This document shows positions 53,868-63,291 of a DNA stretch of 64,000 nucleotides, in pieces. Position numbers and translations under genes: made by a program. The stretch spans positions 295,058 to 359,057 of the forward strand of contig NZ_JSYZ01000018.1 in NCBI RefSeq assembly GCF_001293465.1. The letters are read 5' to 3'. The notes under the pieces were generated by a model. It searched no databases. It was given only the letters and a program-made list of their open reading frames with translations, and had not been told where the DNA came from. The DNA comes from Pseudomonas asplenii (lineage in GTDB: Bacteria; Pseudomonadota; Gammaproteobacteria; Pseudomonadales; Pseudomonadaceae). How positions within the stretch are numbered: position 1 is the stretch's first letter; each line of letters begins with the position of its first letter.

Positions 53868-55640
53868 ATGTGCGCAATTGCTGGAGAACTACGTTTCGAT
53901 CGACACCCCGCGGACCTGGCCGCCCTTGAGCGGATCACCCACCACATGGCCCCACGCGGCCCCGATGCCTGGGGCTTCCATAGCCAGGGGCCGATTGCCC
54001 TGGGCCACCGTCGACTGAAAATCATGGACCTGTCGGATGCCTCGGCGCAGCCGATGATCGACCCCGACCTGGGCCTGTCCCTGGCCTTCAACGGGGCCAT
54101 CTACAACTTCCCCGAACTGCGCCGGGAACTGGAGCAGTTGGGCTACGCCTTCTACTCCGGTGGCGACACCGAAGTGCTGCTCAAGGGCTACCACGCCTGG
54201 CGCGAAGCCCTGCTGCCCAAGCTCAACGGCATGTTCGCCCTGGCGATCTGGGAACGCGATGCGCAACGCCTGTTCATCGCCCGCGACCGTCTCGGGGTCA
54301 AGCCGCTGTACCTCTCCCACAACGCACAGCGCCTGCGCTTCGCCTCAAGCCTGCCGGCACTGCTGCAAGGTGGCGACATCAACCCGCTGCTCGACCCGGT
54401 CGCCCTCAACCACTACCTGAACTTCCATGCCGTGGTACCGGCGCCGCGCACCCTGCTGGCGGGCATCGAGAAACTGCCACCGGCGACCTGGCTGCGCATC
54501 GACGCCAACGGCCAGCGCGAACAGCAGACCTGGTGGTCGCTGAACTATGGTCCGGCGCCTGATGAACTCGACCTGGGCCTGGAAGACTGGCGCGACCGGG
54601 TGCTCGCCAGCACCCGCGAAGCGGTGGCGATCCGCCAGAGGGCGGCGGTGGATGTCGGCGTGCTGCTGTCCGGCGGCGTCGACTCGAGCCTGCTGGTCGG
54701 GCTGCTGCGTGAAGCCGGGGTGGAACAGTTGTCGACCTTCTCCATCGGCTTCCAGGATGCCGGTGGCGAGCGCGGCGACGAATTCCAGTACTCGGACCTG
54801 ATCGCCCGCCATTACGACACGCGGCATCACCAGTTGCGCATCGACGAACGGGAAATCATCGAGCAGTTGCCGGCGGCGTTCCGCGCCATGAGCGAGCCGA
54901 TGGTCAGCCACGACTGCATTGCCTTCTACCTGCTGTCGCGGGAAGTGGCCCGGCATTGCAAGGTGGTGCAGAGCGGCCAGGGTGCCGACGAACTGTTCGC
55001 CGGCTACCACTGGTATCCGCAGGTGGACGGTGCGGCCGACCCATGGACGGCCTACCGCGAAGCCTTCTTCGACCGCAGCTACGACGACTATGCCGCGACC
55101 GTGCAGCCAGCCTGGTTGCTCGGCGAGGACGCGGCGGGCGATTTCGTTCGCGAGCACTTCGCCCTGCCCGGGGCCGATGCCGCCGTGGACAAGGCGTTGC
55201 GCCTGGACAGCACGGTGATGCTGGTGGACGACCCGGTCAAGCGCGTCGACAACATGACCATGGCCTGGGGCCTGGAAGCCCGCACGCCGTTCCTCGACTA
55301 CCGGCTGGTGGAACTGTCGGCACGCATCCCGGCCCGCTTCAAGCTGCCGGACGGCGGCAAGCAGGTGCTCAAGGAAGCCGCCCGCCTGGTCATTCCCAGC
55401 GAGGTCATCGACCGCAAGAAGGGCTACTTCCCGGTGCCCGGCCTCAAGCACCTGCAGGGTGAGACGCTGGCCTGGGTCCGCAAGCTGCTGCTCGACCCGA
55501 GCCAGGACCGCGGCCTGTTCAACCCGGCGATGCTCGACCGCCTGCTGACCGATCCACAGGGTCAGCTCACTCCGCTGCGCGGCTCCAAGCTGTGGCAGTT
55601 GGCGGCCCTCAACCTGTGGCTCAGCGAACAAGGGATCTGA
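53868..55640 (+). CDS. asnO: N-acetylglutaminylglutamine amidotransferase (asparagine synthetase-like)
   Basis: A 590-residue class II glutamine amidotransferase. Cys2 is the glutaminase nucleophile (MCAIAGELRF), with RGPDAWG and NGAIYNF; the synthetase half has the PP-loop VLLSGGVDSSLLVGLL. It is the amidotransferase that makes the dipeptide osmoprotectant N-acetylglutaminylglutamine amide (NAGGN) rather than asparagine, as judged from its operon partners. The ATG follows TAAGGACTT. It ends four bases before ngg. Confidence 0.93.
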   Translation: MCAIAGELRFDRHPADLAALERITHHMAPRGPDAWGFHSQGPIALGHRRLKIMDLSDASAQPMIDPDLGLSLAFNGAIYNFPELRRELEQLGYAFYSGGDTEVLLKGYHAWREALLPKLNGMFALAIWERDAQRLFIARDRLGVKPLYLSHNAQRLRFASSLPALLQGGDINPLLDPVALNHYLNFHAVVPAPRTLLAGIEKLPPATWLRIDANGQREQQTWWSLNYGPAPDELDLGLEDWRDRVLASTREAVAIRQRAAVDVGVLLSGGVDSSLLVGLLREAGVEQLSTFSIGFQDAGGERGDEFQYSDLIARHYDTRHHQLRIDEREIIEQLPAAFRAMSEPMVSHDCIAFYLLSREVARHCKVVQSGQGADELFAGYHWYPQVDGAADPWTAYREAFFDRSYDDYAATVQPAWLLGEDAAGDFVREHFALPGADAAVDKALRLDSTVMLVDDPVKRVDNMTMAWGLEARTPFLDYRLVELSARIPARFKLPDGGKQVLKEAARLVIPSEVIDRKKGYFPVPGLKHLQGETLAWVRKLLLDPSQDRGLFNPAMLDRLLTDPQGQLTPLRGSKLWQLAALNLWLSEQGI

Positions 55641-55644
55641 TCGG

Positions 55645-57390
55645 ATGAAAGCTCACGCCACGACCTACAGCCAACGCCTGCTGCGCGGCCAGCCGCCTTC
55701 CTACGAACGCCTGCAGGCGCGCCTGGCCGAGGACGGCAACGAGCCGGCCCCGGAACCGGTGGCCGTACACTGCGGCTGGGGCCGGCTGCTGGTCGGCCAC
55801 ACCTTCGCCGACCCGGCCGCGCTGGCCGAGGAACTGCTCAACGAGCAGTCCGGCGAACGCGATATCGCCCTGTATGTCGCCGCACCGCAGCAGGTGCTGG
55901 CCCAGGCGCCTCAGCAACTGTTCCTCGACCCGTCGGATACCCTGCGCCTGTGGTTCAGCGACTACCGCCCGGCCACCCGGGTGTTTCGCGGTTTCCGCAT
56001 TCGCCGGGCACAGAGCCCCGAGGACTGGCAGGCGATCAACCAGTTGTACCTCGCCCGCGGCATGCTGCCGATCGACCCGGAACTGCTGACCCCGCGCCAC
56101 GAGGGCGGGCCGGTGTACTGGCTGGCGGAGGACGAGGACAGCGGTGCGCTGATCGGCAGTGTCATGGGCCTCAACCATCGCAAGGCCTTCCACGACCCGG
56201 AGCACGGTTGCAGCCTCTGGTGCCTGGCGGTCGACCCGCACTGCAGCCGCCCGGGCGTCGGCGAGGTGCTGGTGCGGCACCTGGTCGAGCACTTCATGAG
56301 CCGTGGCCTGGACCACCTCGACCTGTCGGTGCTGCATGACAATCGCCAGGCCAAGAGCCTCTACGCCAAGCTCGGCTTCCGCACCCTCAGCACCTTTGCC
56401 ATCAAGCGCAAGAACGGTATCAACCAGCCGCTGTTCCTCGGTCCGGGGCCGGAAGCCGGGTTCAATCCCTATGCCCGGATCCTGGTGGAAGAAGCCCACC
56501 GGCGCGGCATCGACGTGCAGGTCGACGATGCCGCCGCCGGCCTGTTCACCCTCAGCCACGGCGGGCGCCGGGTACGCTGCCGGGAATCGCTGACCGACCT
56601 GACCAGCGCCATCAGCATGAGCCTGTGCCAGGACAAGAGCCTGACCCACCGGGTGCTCAGCGAGGCCGGCCTGAACGTACCACAGCAACAGCGTGCGGCG
56701 AGCGCCGAGGACAACCTGGCATTTCTGCGCGCCCACGGGCGCATCGTCGTCAAACCCCTGGACGGCGAGCAGGGCCAGGGGGTGGCGGTGGACCTGCGCA
56801 GTGCCGAGGAAGTCGAACAGGCGATCAAGGCCGCCCGCGCCTTCGACAGCCGAGTGCTGCTGGAGAGCTTTCATGAAGGTCTGGACCTGCGCATCGTGGT
56901 GATCGGCTTCAAGGTGGTGGCCGCCGCGCTGCGCCACCCGGCACAGGTGGTCGGCGATGGCCAACACAGCATCGGCGCCCTGATCGAGGCCCAGAGCCGC
57001 CGACGCCAGGCCGCCACCGGCGGCGAGAGCCGGATCCCCCTCGATGCGGAAACCCAGCGCACCCTGCATGCCGCCGGCTACGACTACAACACCGTGTTGC
57101 CCAGGGGCGAACAACTGGCGGTGCGCCGCACGGCCAACCTGCACACCGGCGGCAGCCTGGAAGACGTCACCGCGATCCTGCACCCGACGCTGGCCGAAGC
57201 CGCCGTGCAGGCCGCGCGGGCCCTGGACATCCCGGTGGTCGGCCTGGACCTGATGGTGCCGGCGGCGGACCAGCCGGAGTACGTGTTCATCGAGGCCAAC
57301 GAACGCTGCGGGCTGGCCAACCACGAACCCCAGCCGACCGCGGAGCGGTTCATCGACCTGCTGTTTCCCCATAGCCGGCCCACGCAGTAG
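55645..57390 (+). CDS. ngg: N-acetylglutaminylglutamine synthetase (GNAT + ATP-grasp)
   Basis: A 581-residue fusion. Residues about 110-265 are a GNAT acetyltransferase (LAVDPHCSRPGVGEVLVRHL), and about 290-570 an ATP-grasp ligase (VVKPLDGEQGQGVAVDL, and FIEANERCGLANHEPQPTAE at the end). It builds the N-acetylated Gln-Gln dipeptide that AsnO amidates. The pair is known to be salt-induced in P. aeruginosa and Sinorhizobium. Confidence 0.93.
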   Translation: MKAHATTYSQRLLRGQPPSYERLQARLAEDGNEPAPEPVAVHCGWGRLLVGHTFADPAALAEELLNEQSGERDIALYVAAPQQVLAQAPQQLFLDPSDTLRLWFSDYRPATRVFRGFRIRRAQSPEDWQAINQLYLARGMLPIDPELLTPRHEGGPVYWLAEDEDSGALIGSVMGLNHRKAFHDPEHGCSLWCLAVDPHCSRPGVGEVLVRHLVEHFMSRGLDHLDLSVLHDNRQAKSLYAKLGFRTLSTFAIKRKNGINQPLFLGPGPEAGFNPYARILVEEAHRRGIDVQVDDAAAGLFTLSHGGRRVRCRESLTDLTSAISMSLCQDKSLTHRVLSEAGLNVPQQQRAASAEDNLAFLRAHGRIVVKPLDGEQGQGVAVDLRSAEEVEQAIKAARAFDSRVLLESFHEGLDLRIVVIGFKVVAAALRHPAQVVGDGQHSIGALIEAQSRRRQAATGGESRIPLDAETQRTLHAAGYDYNTVLPRGEQLAVRRTANLHTGGSLEDVTAILHPTLAEAAVQAARALDIPVVGLDLMVPAADQPEYVFIEANERCGLANHEPQPTAERFIDLLFPHSRPTQ

Positions 57391-57453
57391 ACAACCCCGG
57401 CCACTGTCCCATCGTGGAAGACGCCCGGCTCTTGGCCAAGGTCGACAGACGTC

Positions 57454-57543
57454 TTCGCGGACAAACCCGGCTCCTACGGGTTACGGGTGCTCATCCGGCT
57501 TGATGCACCGCATTGCACTGTAGGAGCCGGACTTGCCCGCGAA
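57454..57543. repeat. Inverted REP pair inside the NAGGN operon
   Basis: TTCGCGGACAAACCCGGCTC at 57454 (arm ends CCTAC at 57477) is mirrored by GTAGGAGCCGGACTTGCCCG at 57520 (arm ends 57543). Same REP family as at 2221-2292. It sits in the 215-base gap between ngg and the peptidase gene, so it may lower expression of the last gene. Confidence 0.8.
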
Positions 57544-57605
57544 AGCGCCCTCCAGCCTGGACCAGGATCCCGGCCCACCACGTCCCCTGATACAAAGGAG
57601 TCGCC

Positions 57606-58799
57606 ATGACCCATCCACTCCCCCATCCCGACCTCGACTACCTGCAACGGGTACTGCTGGAAATGCTCGCCATCCCCAGCCCGACCGGCTTCACCGACAC
57701 CATCGTGCGGTATGTCGCCGAACGCCTCGAAGAACTCGGCATTCCCTTCGAACTGACCCGCCGCGGCACTATCCGCGCCACCCTCAAGGGTCGCCAGAGC
57801 AGCCCGGACCGCGCCGTGTCGGCCCACCTGGACACCATCGGCGCCGCCGTGCGGGCGATCAAGGACAATGGCCGGCTGAGCCTGGCGCCGGTCGGCTGCT
57901 GGTCCAGCCGTTTCGCCGAGGGCAGCCGGGTCAGCCTGTTCACCGATACCGGAGTGATCCGCGGCAGCGTGTTGCCGCTGATGGCCTCCGGGCACGCCTT
58001 CAACACCGCCGTGGATGAACTGCCGGTCAGTTGGGATCACGTCGAACTGCGCCTGGATGCCTATTGCGCGACCCGCGCCGATTGCGACGCGCTGGGCATC
58101 GGCATCGGTGATTTCGTCGCCTTCGACCCCTTGCCGGAGTTCACCGAGAGCGGCCACATCAGCGCCCGGCACCTGGACGACAAGGCCGGCGTCGCGGCCC
58201 TGCTCACCGCGCTCAAGGCGATCGTCGAAAGCGGCGTGCAACCGCTGATCGACTGCCACCCGCTGTTCACCATCACCGAGGAGATCGGCAGCGGTGCGGC
58301 GGCGGCCCTGCCCTGGGATGTCAGCGAGTTCGTCGGCATCGATATCGCCCCGGTCGCGCCCGGCCAGCACTCGAACGAACACGCGGTGAGCGTGGCGATG
58401 CAGGACTCCGGCGGTCCCTACGACTACCACTTGTCACGCCACCTGCTGAACCTGGCGGCAGCCAGTGAACTGCCGGTGCGCCGCGACCTGTTCCGCTACT
58501 ACTTCAGCGATGCCCATTCGGCGGCGACCGCCGGGCACGACAGTCGCATGGCGCTGCTGGCCTTCGGTTGCGATGCCACCCACGGTTATGAACGCACCCA
58601 TATCGACAGCCTGGCGGCCTTGAGCCGCCTGCTCGGCGCCTACCTGCTCAGCCCGCCGGTATTCGCCAGCGATGCGCAGCCGGCCAGTGGCTCCCTCGAC
58701 CGTTTCAGCCGGCAACTGGAACACGAGACCCAGATGGAAAGCGACACCCGGGTGCCGACGGTGGACAGCCTGATCGGCCAGCGCAACCCGCTCGACTGA
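57606..58799 (+). CDS. NAGGN-system M42-family metallopeptidase
   Basis: A 397-residue glutamyl-aminopeptidase/deacylase-like enzyme. Metal and catalytic residues are seen in SAHLDTIGA, RHLDDKAGVAALL, FTITEEIGSG and the late ATHGYERTHIDSL. M42 members linked to asnO-ngg are conserved and are thought to act on NAGGN or its precursor, for example in its turnover; this is not settled. The ATG follows AAAGGAG. A REP pair separates it from ngg. Confidence 0.9.
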   Translation: MTHPLPHPDLDYLQRVLLEMLAIPSPTGFTDTIVRYVAERLEELGIPFELTRRGTIRATLKGRQSSPDRAVSAHLDTIGAAVRAIKDNGRLSLAPVGCWSSRFAEGSRVSLFTDTGVIRGSVLPLMASGHAFNTAVDELPVSWDHVELRLDAYCATRADCDALGIGIGDFVAFDPLPEFTESGHISARHLDDKAGVAALLTALKAIVESGVQPLIDCHPLFTITEEIGSGAAAALPWDVSEFVGIDIAPVAPGQHSNEHAVSVAMQDSGGPYDYHLSRHLLNLAAASELPVRRDLFRYYFSDAHSAATAGHDSRMALLAFGCDATHGYERTHIDSLAALSRLLGAYLLSPPVFASDAQPASGSLDRFSRQLEHETQMESDTRVPTVDSLIGQRNPLD

Positions 58800-58885
58800 G
58801 GGCAAACGCGGCTGCCGGCCGATTACCGGTAGCCGTGCCCGGCCAGTCGCAGTAGGATCACGGCGATTCCCGAAGAGAGCCTTTC

Positions 58886-59113
58886 ATGCTGATTCCCCAC
58901 GACCAACTCGAACCCGATACCCTGACCCGGCTGATCGAGGATTTCGTCAGCCGCGACGGCACCGACAACGGCGACGATACGCCCCAGGAAACCCGTGTGC
59001 TGCGGGTCCGGCAGGCCTTGAGCAAGGGCCAGGCAGTGATCTTCTTCGACCTGGAAAGCCAGCAGTGCCAGTTGCTGCCCAAGCACGCGGTGCCCAAGGA
59101 GTTCTTCGACTGA
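58886..59113 (+). CDS. YheU family protein (UPF0270)
   Basis: A 75-residue acidic protein starting MLIPHDQLEPDTLTRLIEDF, the hallmark of YheU, with FDLESQQCQLLP near the end. No function is known. GAGAG lies upstream of the ATG. It converges with the csrA-type gene, ten bases apart. Confidence 0.92.
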   Translation: MLIPHDQLEPDTLTRLIEDFVSRDGTDNGDDTPQETRVLRVRQALSKGQAVIFFDLESQQCQLLPKHAVPKEFFD

Positions 59114-59123
59114 AGCGGCGCCC

Positions 59124-59321
59124 CTAGCGCTGCGCCACCGGATCACGGACGGAGTCGACCTTCGTCAGGATCCGGCGGTAGATCTCGGCACGATGGACAT
59201 TGACGTTCTTCGGCGCTTCCACGCCAAAACGCACGTGGTTGCCATTGACCGCGAGAATCCGCACGGTGATGTTGTCGCCGATGGAAATCTTCTCGCCCAC
59301 GACACGGCTCAATACAAGCAT
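59124..59321 (-). CDS. rsmI: CsrA/RsmA-family RNA-binding translational regulator, RsmI type
   Basis: A 65-residue homodimeric regulator that binds GGA motifs in mRNA leaders and is sequestered by RsmX/Y/Z RNAs. LVLSRVVGEKISIGDNITVR and the RNA-contacting VHRAEIYRRI (the key Arg44-type region) are intact. The LVLSRVVGE start and ILAVNGNHVRFGVEAPKN distinguish it from RsmA and RsmE and match the RsmI paralogue as I recall it. The ATG at 59321 has AGGAT upstream; a longer start at 59354 is not family-like. Confidence 0.88.
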   Translation of the reverse strand: MLVLSRVVGEKISIGDNITVRILAVNGNHVRFGVEAPKNVNVHRAEIYRRILTKVDSVRDPVAQR

Positions 59322-59506
59322 GGCACTTATCCTCAAGGGTTTATGAGTGCCCAAGACTGCCCGGCCGGTTCAGCGCCTTCAATGCAACAGCGGCAAATCA
59401 GCCCGCCCTTACCGACACGGCCGATTCGCCCTACAGAATCAGATTTCATACTGCGCCCCATCAGACTTTTCGCCACAGCGATGTCCGAGCGGAGCGCCCT
59501 GCCCGC

Positions 59507-60322
59507 CTACTGGCCGGATTGCCTGGCCTTGGCCCGCATCTTGTTGGCCATCACGGTCATTTCGTCATAGAGCAACTGCGGGTTCTTCTGCTTCAGGGCC
59601 CAGGCCATGCGGCCCTGCTCATGGGGCAGGATCAGGAACTCACCCTCGGCGACACGCTGGTAGATGTAGTCGGCGATGTCGCTGGCGGTGATCGGCGAAC
59701 TCTCCAGCAGCTTGCCGACCTGGGCTTTCATGGCGGGCGTCGGGCCACGGAAGGAGTCCAGCAGGTTGGTCTGGAAAAACGACGGGCAGACCACGTGAAC
59801 GCCGATTTCCTCCTGCGCCAGTTCCACCAGCAGGCTCTCGGACAAGGCCACCACGCCAGCCTTGGCGACGTTGTAGTTGCTCATCGCCGGGCCCTGCATC
59901 AGGGCGGCCATGGACGCGATATTGATGATCCGGCCCTTGCTCTGCTCCAGCAGCGGCAGGAACGCCTTGCAGCCCTTGACGACCCCCATCAGGTTGATCG
60001 CGATCTGCCACTCCCAGTCTTCCAGGGACAGTTCGCTGAAGAAGCCCCCGGAAGCCACGCCGGCATTGTTGACGATCACATCGATGCCGCCGAACTTGTC
60101 CTCACAGGCCTGGGCCAGGGCCGTCAATTGGCTGTAGTCACGCACATCGCAACGCTGGGTGAAGCCGTCGCCGCCCGCCTCGCGCACCCGCGCGAGGGTT
60201 TCCAGCAACCCGGCTTCGCTGACATCGGACAAGGCCAACCGCCAGCCTTCACGCGCCCAACGCAGGGCGATTTCGCGACCCAGGCCGGAGCCTGCGCCAG
60301 TGATCATGATGCGATTTTGCAT
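59507..60322 (-). CDS. SDR-family oxidoreductase
   Basis: A 271-residue short-chain dehydrogenase with TGAGSGLGREIALRWAREG at the N-terminus, NNAGVASGGFF, and the catalytic Ser and YNVAK (Tyr-x-x-x-Lys) at about residues 140-160. It is about 20 residues longer than classical SDRs, with a C-terminal helix often seen in lipid- or retinol-type members. The substrate is unknown. It stands alone; 185 bases separate it from the CsrA-type gene. Confidence 0.9.
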   Translation of the reverse strand: MQNRIMITGAGSGLGREIALRWAREGWRLALSDVSEAGLLETLARVREAGGDGFTQRCDVRDYSQLTALAQACEDKFGGIDVIVNNAGVASGGFFSELSLEDWEWQIAINLMGVVKGCKAFLPLLEQSKGRIINIASMAALMQGPAMSNYNVAKAGVVALSESLLVELAQEEIGVHVVCPSFFQTNLLDSFRGPTPAMKAQVGKLLESSPITASDIADYIYQRVAEGEFLILPHEQGRMAWALKQKNPQLLYDEMTVMANKMRAKARQSGQ

Positions 60323-60639
60323 AGGAGGATGCCTTGTGCGTTCGGAAGAAGTGAGCCGCAGTGTAGCGAAGGAATATCACCCACCCATGCACCATCAGAT
60401 TGCTGAATACTGGAGGCAAAGTCGCGCCCGAGGACAACTTCCGGGGGTGCCGCAAGCGTCACGGGTGAACCGCCGAAAGTGCATCGACGACATGGAGCGA
60501 AGGCAATCGATGGCGGAAAAATACCTGAATAAAAAACTGAATTTTCCCTGCGGCGTGCCAGTCGGAAATTTAAACCGGTTCGTTATTTGAATGATGAATC
60601 GAATCGTGTACTGACGGGACAACCAACAAGGAAAACACC
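60323..60639. other. Intergenic region between divergent SDR and DUF3309 genes
   Basis: 317 bases with no supported gene. An open frame on the plus strand (60159-60590) mostly overlaps the SDR gene and is rejected. The part from 60510 to 60620 is rich in A and T and should hold the promoter of the small membrane protein gene. Confidence 0.5.
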
Positions 60640-60792
60640 ATGGGTACTATTCTGATTGTCATCCTGATTCTATTGCTGATCGGCGGTCTGCCGGTGTTCC
60701 CGCACTCCAGGAACTGGGGCTACGGCCCATCGGGCGTCATCGGTACCGTGCTGGTGATTCTGCTGATTCTGGTTCTGCTCGGGAGGATATGA
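60640..60792 (+). CDS. Small DUF3309-type membrane protein
   Basis: A 50-residue protein read directly: MGTILIVILILLLIGGLPVF, then a short polar turn PHSRNWGYGPSG, then a second hydrophobic stretch ending LLGRI. Two membrane helices with this WGYGPSG turn are the hallmark of DUF3309. AAGGAAAACACC precedes the ATG. A terminator follows at once. Such proteins are common in Pseudomonas and often stress-linked; function unknown. Confidence 0.85.
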   Translation: MGTILIVILILLLIGGLPVFPHSRNWGYGPSGVIGTVLVILLILVLLGRI

Positions 60793-60810
60793 CGCCAGCA
60801 CCCGGCAATG

Positions 60811-60840
60811 AAAAACGCCCCGAAGTCTCGGGGCGTTTTT
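60811..60840. terminator. Bidirectional terminator between DUF3309 gene and LtaS-like gene
   Basis: AAAAACGCCCCGA and TCGGGGCGTTTTT form a 13-base stem with an AGTC loop. The A and T ends make it a good terminator for both convergent genes. Confidence 0.92.
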
Positions 60841-60867
60841 CATGTTGCAGGAATAACCGGCCAGGTG

Positions 60868-62949
60868 TTACTTGGTCGGTGCCACACCCGCGGTGTTATC
60901 CAGCAGGCTCTTGGTCGCGGTCTGGATGAAGGAACCGAGTTTCTGCTTCAGCTCGGCTTCGTCCGGCGAGTTCGGCAGCAATTCGCCACCTGGGGTGGCG
61001 CCCAGGTGGTAGCTCCACAGACGCGCCGGCACATCCTTGGGCTGCACCAGCACACGGTCGCCGGTGACCAGCGCCACGGTCGGCTCGCTGCCCGACGGCT
61101 TGATCATGCCGATACCGTGGTCGCCTTCCGGCAGGTTGAGCAGGTCACGCCCCCAGCACTGCTGGCGGAACTCGCCGCCCAGGCGGCCCATGATGGTCGG
61201 GACGATATCGATCTGGGTACCGACGGTGTCGCGGCGCGCGCCGAATTTCTCCTGGATGCCCGGGCCGATCAGCAGCAGCGGCACGTTGAAGCGTCCCAGG
61301 TCCATTTCGGTGATCTGCTCCTCGTTGCCGAAACCATGGTCACCGACCACCACGAACAGGGTGTCCTTGAAGTAGGGCTCCTTGCGGGCCTTCTCGAAGA
61401 ACTGGCCCAGGGCCCAGTCGGAGTAGCGCATGGCCGTCAGGTGCTCGTTGAGCGTGCCACGATCGGTGACGCGCTCGACCGGCAGGGGCGTCGGCAGTGC
61501 GTACGGGGTATGGTTGGACAGGGTCTGCAGCAAGGCATAGAACGGCTTGCCGCTCGCCTCCCGGGTCTTCAACTCTTCCAGGCTGCGGTTGAACATGTCC
61601 TGGTCGGACACGCCCCAGGTCGGGTCGGAGAATACCGGATTGACGAAGTCGTTGCGGCCGATGAAGGTGGTCATGCCCTGGCTGCCGAAGAAGCCCGACT
61701 GGTTGTCCCAGGCGAAATCGCCGTTGTAGACGTACACGTCGTCATATTTGCGGGCGCTGAGCAGTTGCGGCAGGCCGGACAGCTTGTGGCTGCCTTCCGG
61801 CGTCTGCATCAGGTACTCGAAACCGGGCAGGTTCGGGAAGCACGCCATGGTGGCGAACATGCCCTGGTGGGTGTGGGTACCGTTGGAGAAGAACCGCTCG
61901 AACAGCAGGCCCTCCTTGGACAGCTTGTCGAAATAAGGGGTGATGTTGCCGGGACGGCCGAGGGCGCCTACCGAGTGACCGGCGAAGCTTTCCATCAGGA
62001 TCACCACGACGTTTTTGATCGGCAGGGTGTTCTGCGCCGGTGGCAGGGTGTCGCGGCGGATCGCGGCGATATCGCTGTCGACCAGCTTGTCATTGGCGGT
62101 CAGCAGCATGTCGCGCACGGTCTGCTGGGCCAGCGGCTGTTGCAGGGTGGCTTTCCAGATATTGTCGCGATCATCGGACAGGCGACTCTGGGCCGCCGAG
62201 ATCAGCGTCAGCGTCCCATTGAGGCCCAGCTGGTTGGCGAAGTTCGATTCGGTGGTGTAGGCATCTCCCCAGCGCAGTGGCGGGCCCTGGCGCAGGGTGC
62301 CGCGGGCGGCGACGACGCAGACCAGCAGCAGCACTACGAACAGCACGGTACGCGCATACCAGGGGGCGACGGCACGGCTGCCGGTGCTCACCGCGAAACC
62401 GCCACGGGGACGGGTGATCCGGTCGGCGCCGCGGAACAGCAGGCTCAGCACCACGGTACCCACGGCCCAGGCCAGCAGGTAGCGGACCACCGGGAAACCG
62501 TACCAGAGCATGCTCATCACGGTTTTCGGGTCTTCCTTCACGTACTGGAACACCAGGCCGTTGAGGCGCTGGTGGAACTCGCGGTAGAAGTCCATTTCCA
62601 TCAGGCCGAAGAACAGCGCCAGGCTCGAGGTCACCGTCAGCCAGAAGCGGAACAGGCCGCGTGCGGCCATGGCCCGGGCGCTGAGGAACGCCAGCGTCAA
62701 CGGAATACAGAGGTAGACCACGATACGGATATCGAAACGCAGGCCGTTACCGAACGCCTCGAGGAAGGTCGAGGCCGGGGTGTCGAGGATCATCTCGCGG
62801 TTGTAGACCAGCAATGCCACCCGCAGCAGGGTGAACATCACCATCATGATCAATGCACACAACAGCGTGTAAGCCAGGTGAGACTTGACTGACGGTTGCG
62901 GCAGGCGCGTTGAGGAGCGCTGCGTGCTCAGGGCGTCCGGGTTTGCCAT
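60868..62949 (-). CDS. LtaS-like phosphoglycerol transferase (LTA synthase/OpgB family)
   Basis: A 693-residue inner-membrane enzyme. About five membrane helices occupy residues 20-200, then a periplasmic sulfatase-fold domain. Metal and catalytic residues are in VVILMESFAGHS, FSNGTHTHQGMFA (the nucleophile Thr) and FVVVGDHGFG. In Gram-negative bacteria such enzymes move phosphoglycerol to periplasmic glucans or other acceptors, not to lipoteichoic acid. No opgGH genes are nearby. Confidence 0.88.
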   Translation of the reverse strand: MANPDALSTQRSSTRLPQPSVKSHLAYTLLCALIMMVMFTLLRVALLVYNREMILDTPASTFLEAFGNGLRFDIRIVVYLCIPLTLAFLSARAMAARGLFRFWLTVTSSLALFFGLMEMDFYREFHQRLNGLVFQYVKEDPKTVMSMLWYGFPVVRYLLAWAVGTVVLSLLFRGADRITRPRGGFAVSTGSRAVAPWYARTVLFVVLLLVCVVAARGTLRQGPPLRWGDAYTTESNFANQLGLNGTLTLISAAQSRLSDDRDNIWKATLQQPLAQQTVRDMLLTANDKLVDSDIAAIRRDTLPPAQNTLPIKNVVVILMESFAGHSVGALGRPGNITPYFDKLSKEGLLFERFFSNGTHTHQGMFATMACFPNLPGFEYLMQTPEGSHKLSGLPQLLSARKYDDVYVYNGDFAWDNQSGFFGSQGMTTFIGRNDFVNPVFSDPTWGVSDQDMFNRSLEELKTREASGKPFYALLQTLSNHTPYALPTPLPVERVTDRGTLNEHLTAMRYSDWALGQFFEKARKEPYFKDTLFVVVGDHGFGNEEQITEMDLGRFNVPLLLIGPGIQEKFGARRDTVGTQIDIVPTIMGRLGGEFRQQCWGRDLLNLPEGDHGIGMIKPSGSEPTVALVTGDRVLVQPKDVPARLWSYHLGATPGGELLPNSPDEAELKQKLGSFIQTATKSLLDNTAGVAPTK

Positions 62950-63291
62950 GTCGATTGGAGACTCGTTGGATTCAGGTTGAGAAGTCGGGTTCTGCGGCGC
63001 CCTGCCCTCCCTGTGACGCGAGAGGGGCGCGAAGCCGGCAAATGTTGCACGATCATCGGTGGTTTACCACCCATGTATCGTCATTAACCGTTGAAATTCT
63101 CTCTCACCAAAGGAAAAACCTTTTCAGAACAACGGATTGCAGTATGAGAGAGCGCTAAATCAAGCGAAGGAATTGTCGTAGACGGAATGTGAAAATTTCG
63201 TTGGACGCATGTTTTGACACACAAAAAGGAACGGCCTGCCGAAACGCGCCGCGCCACTCCGGCAGGAAACGCCCGACCGCCACCCAGGCCG
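62950..63291. other. 342-base region upstream of the LtaS-like gene
   Basis: No supported gene. A stretch rich in A and T at about 63060-63230 probably holds the promoter for the LtaS-like gene. Short open frames here have no ribosome sites. Confidence 0.45.

Noticed and set aside
60808..62892. 694-codon plus-strand frame over the LtaS-like gene
   Set aside because: Runs through the terminator and is low-complexity antisense sequence.
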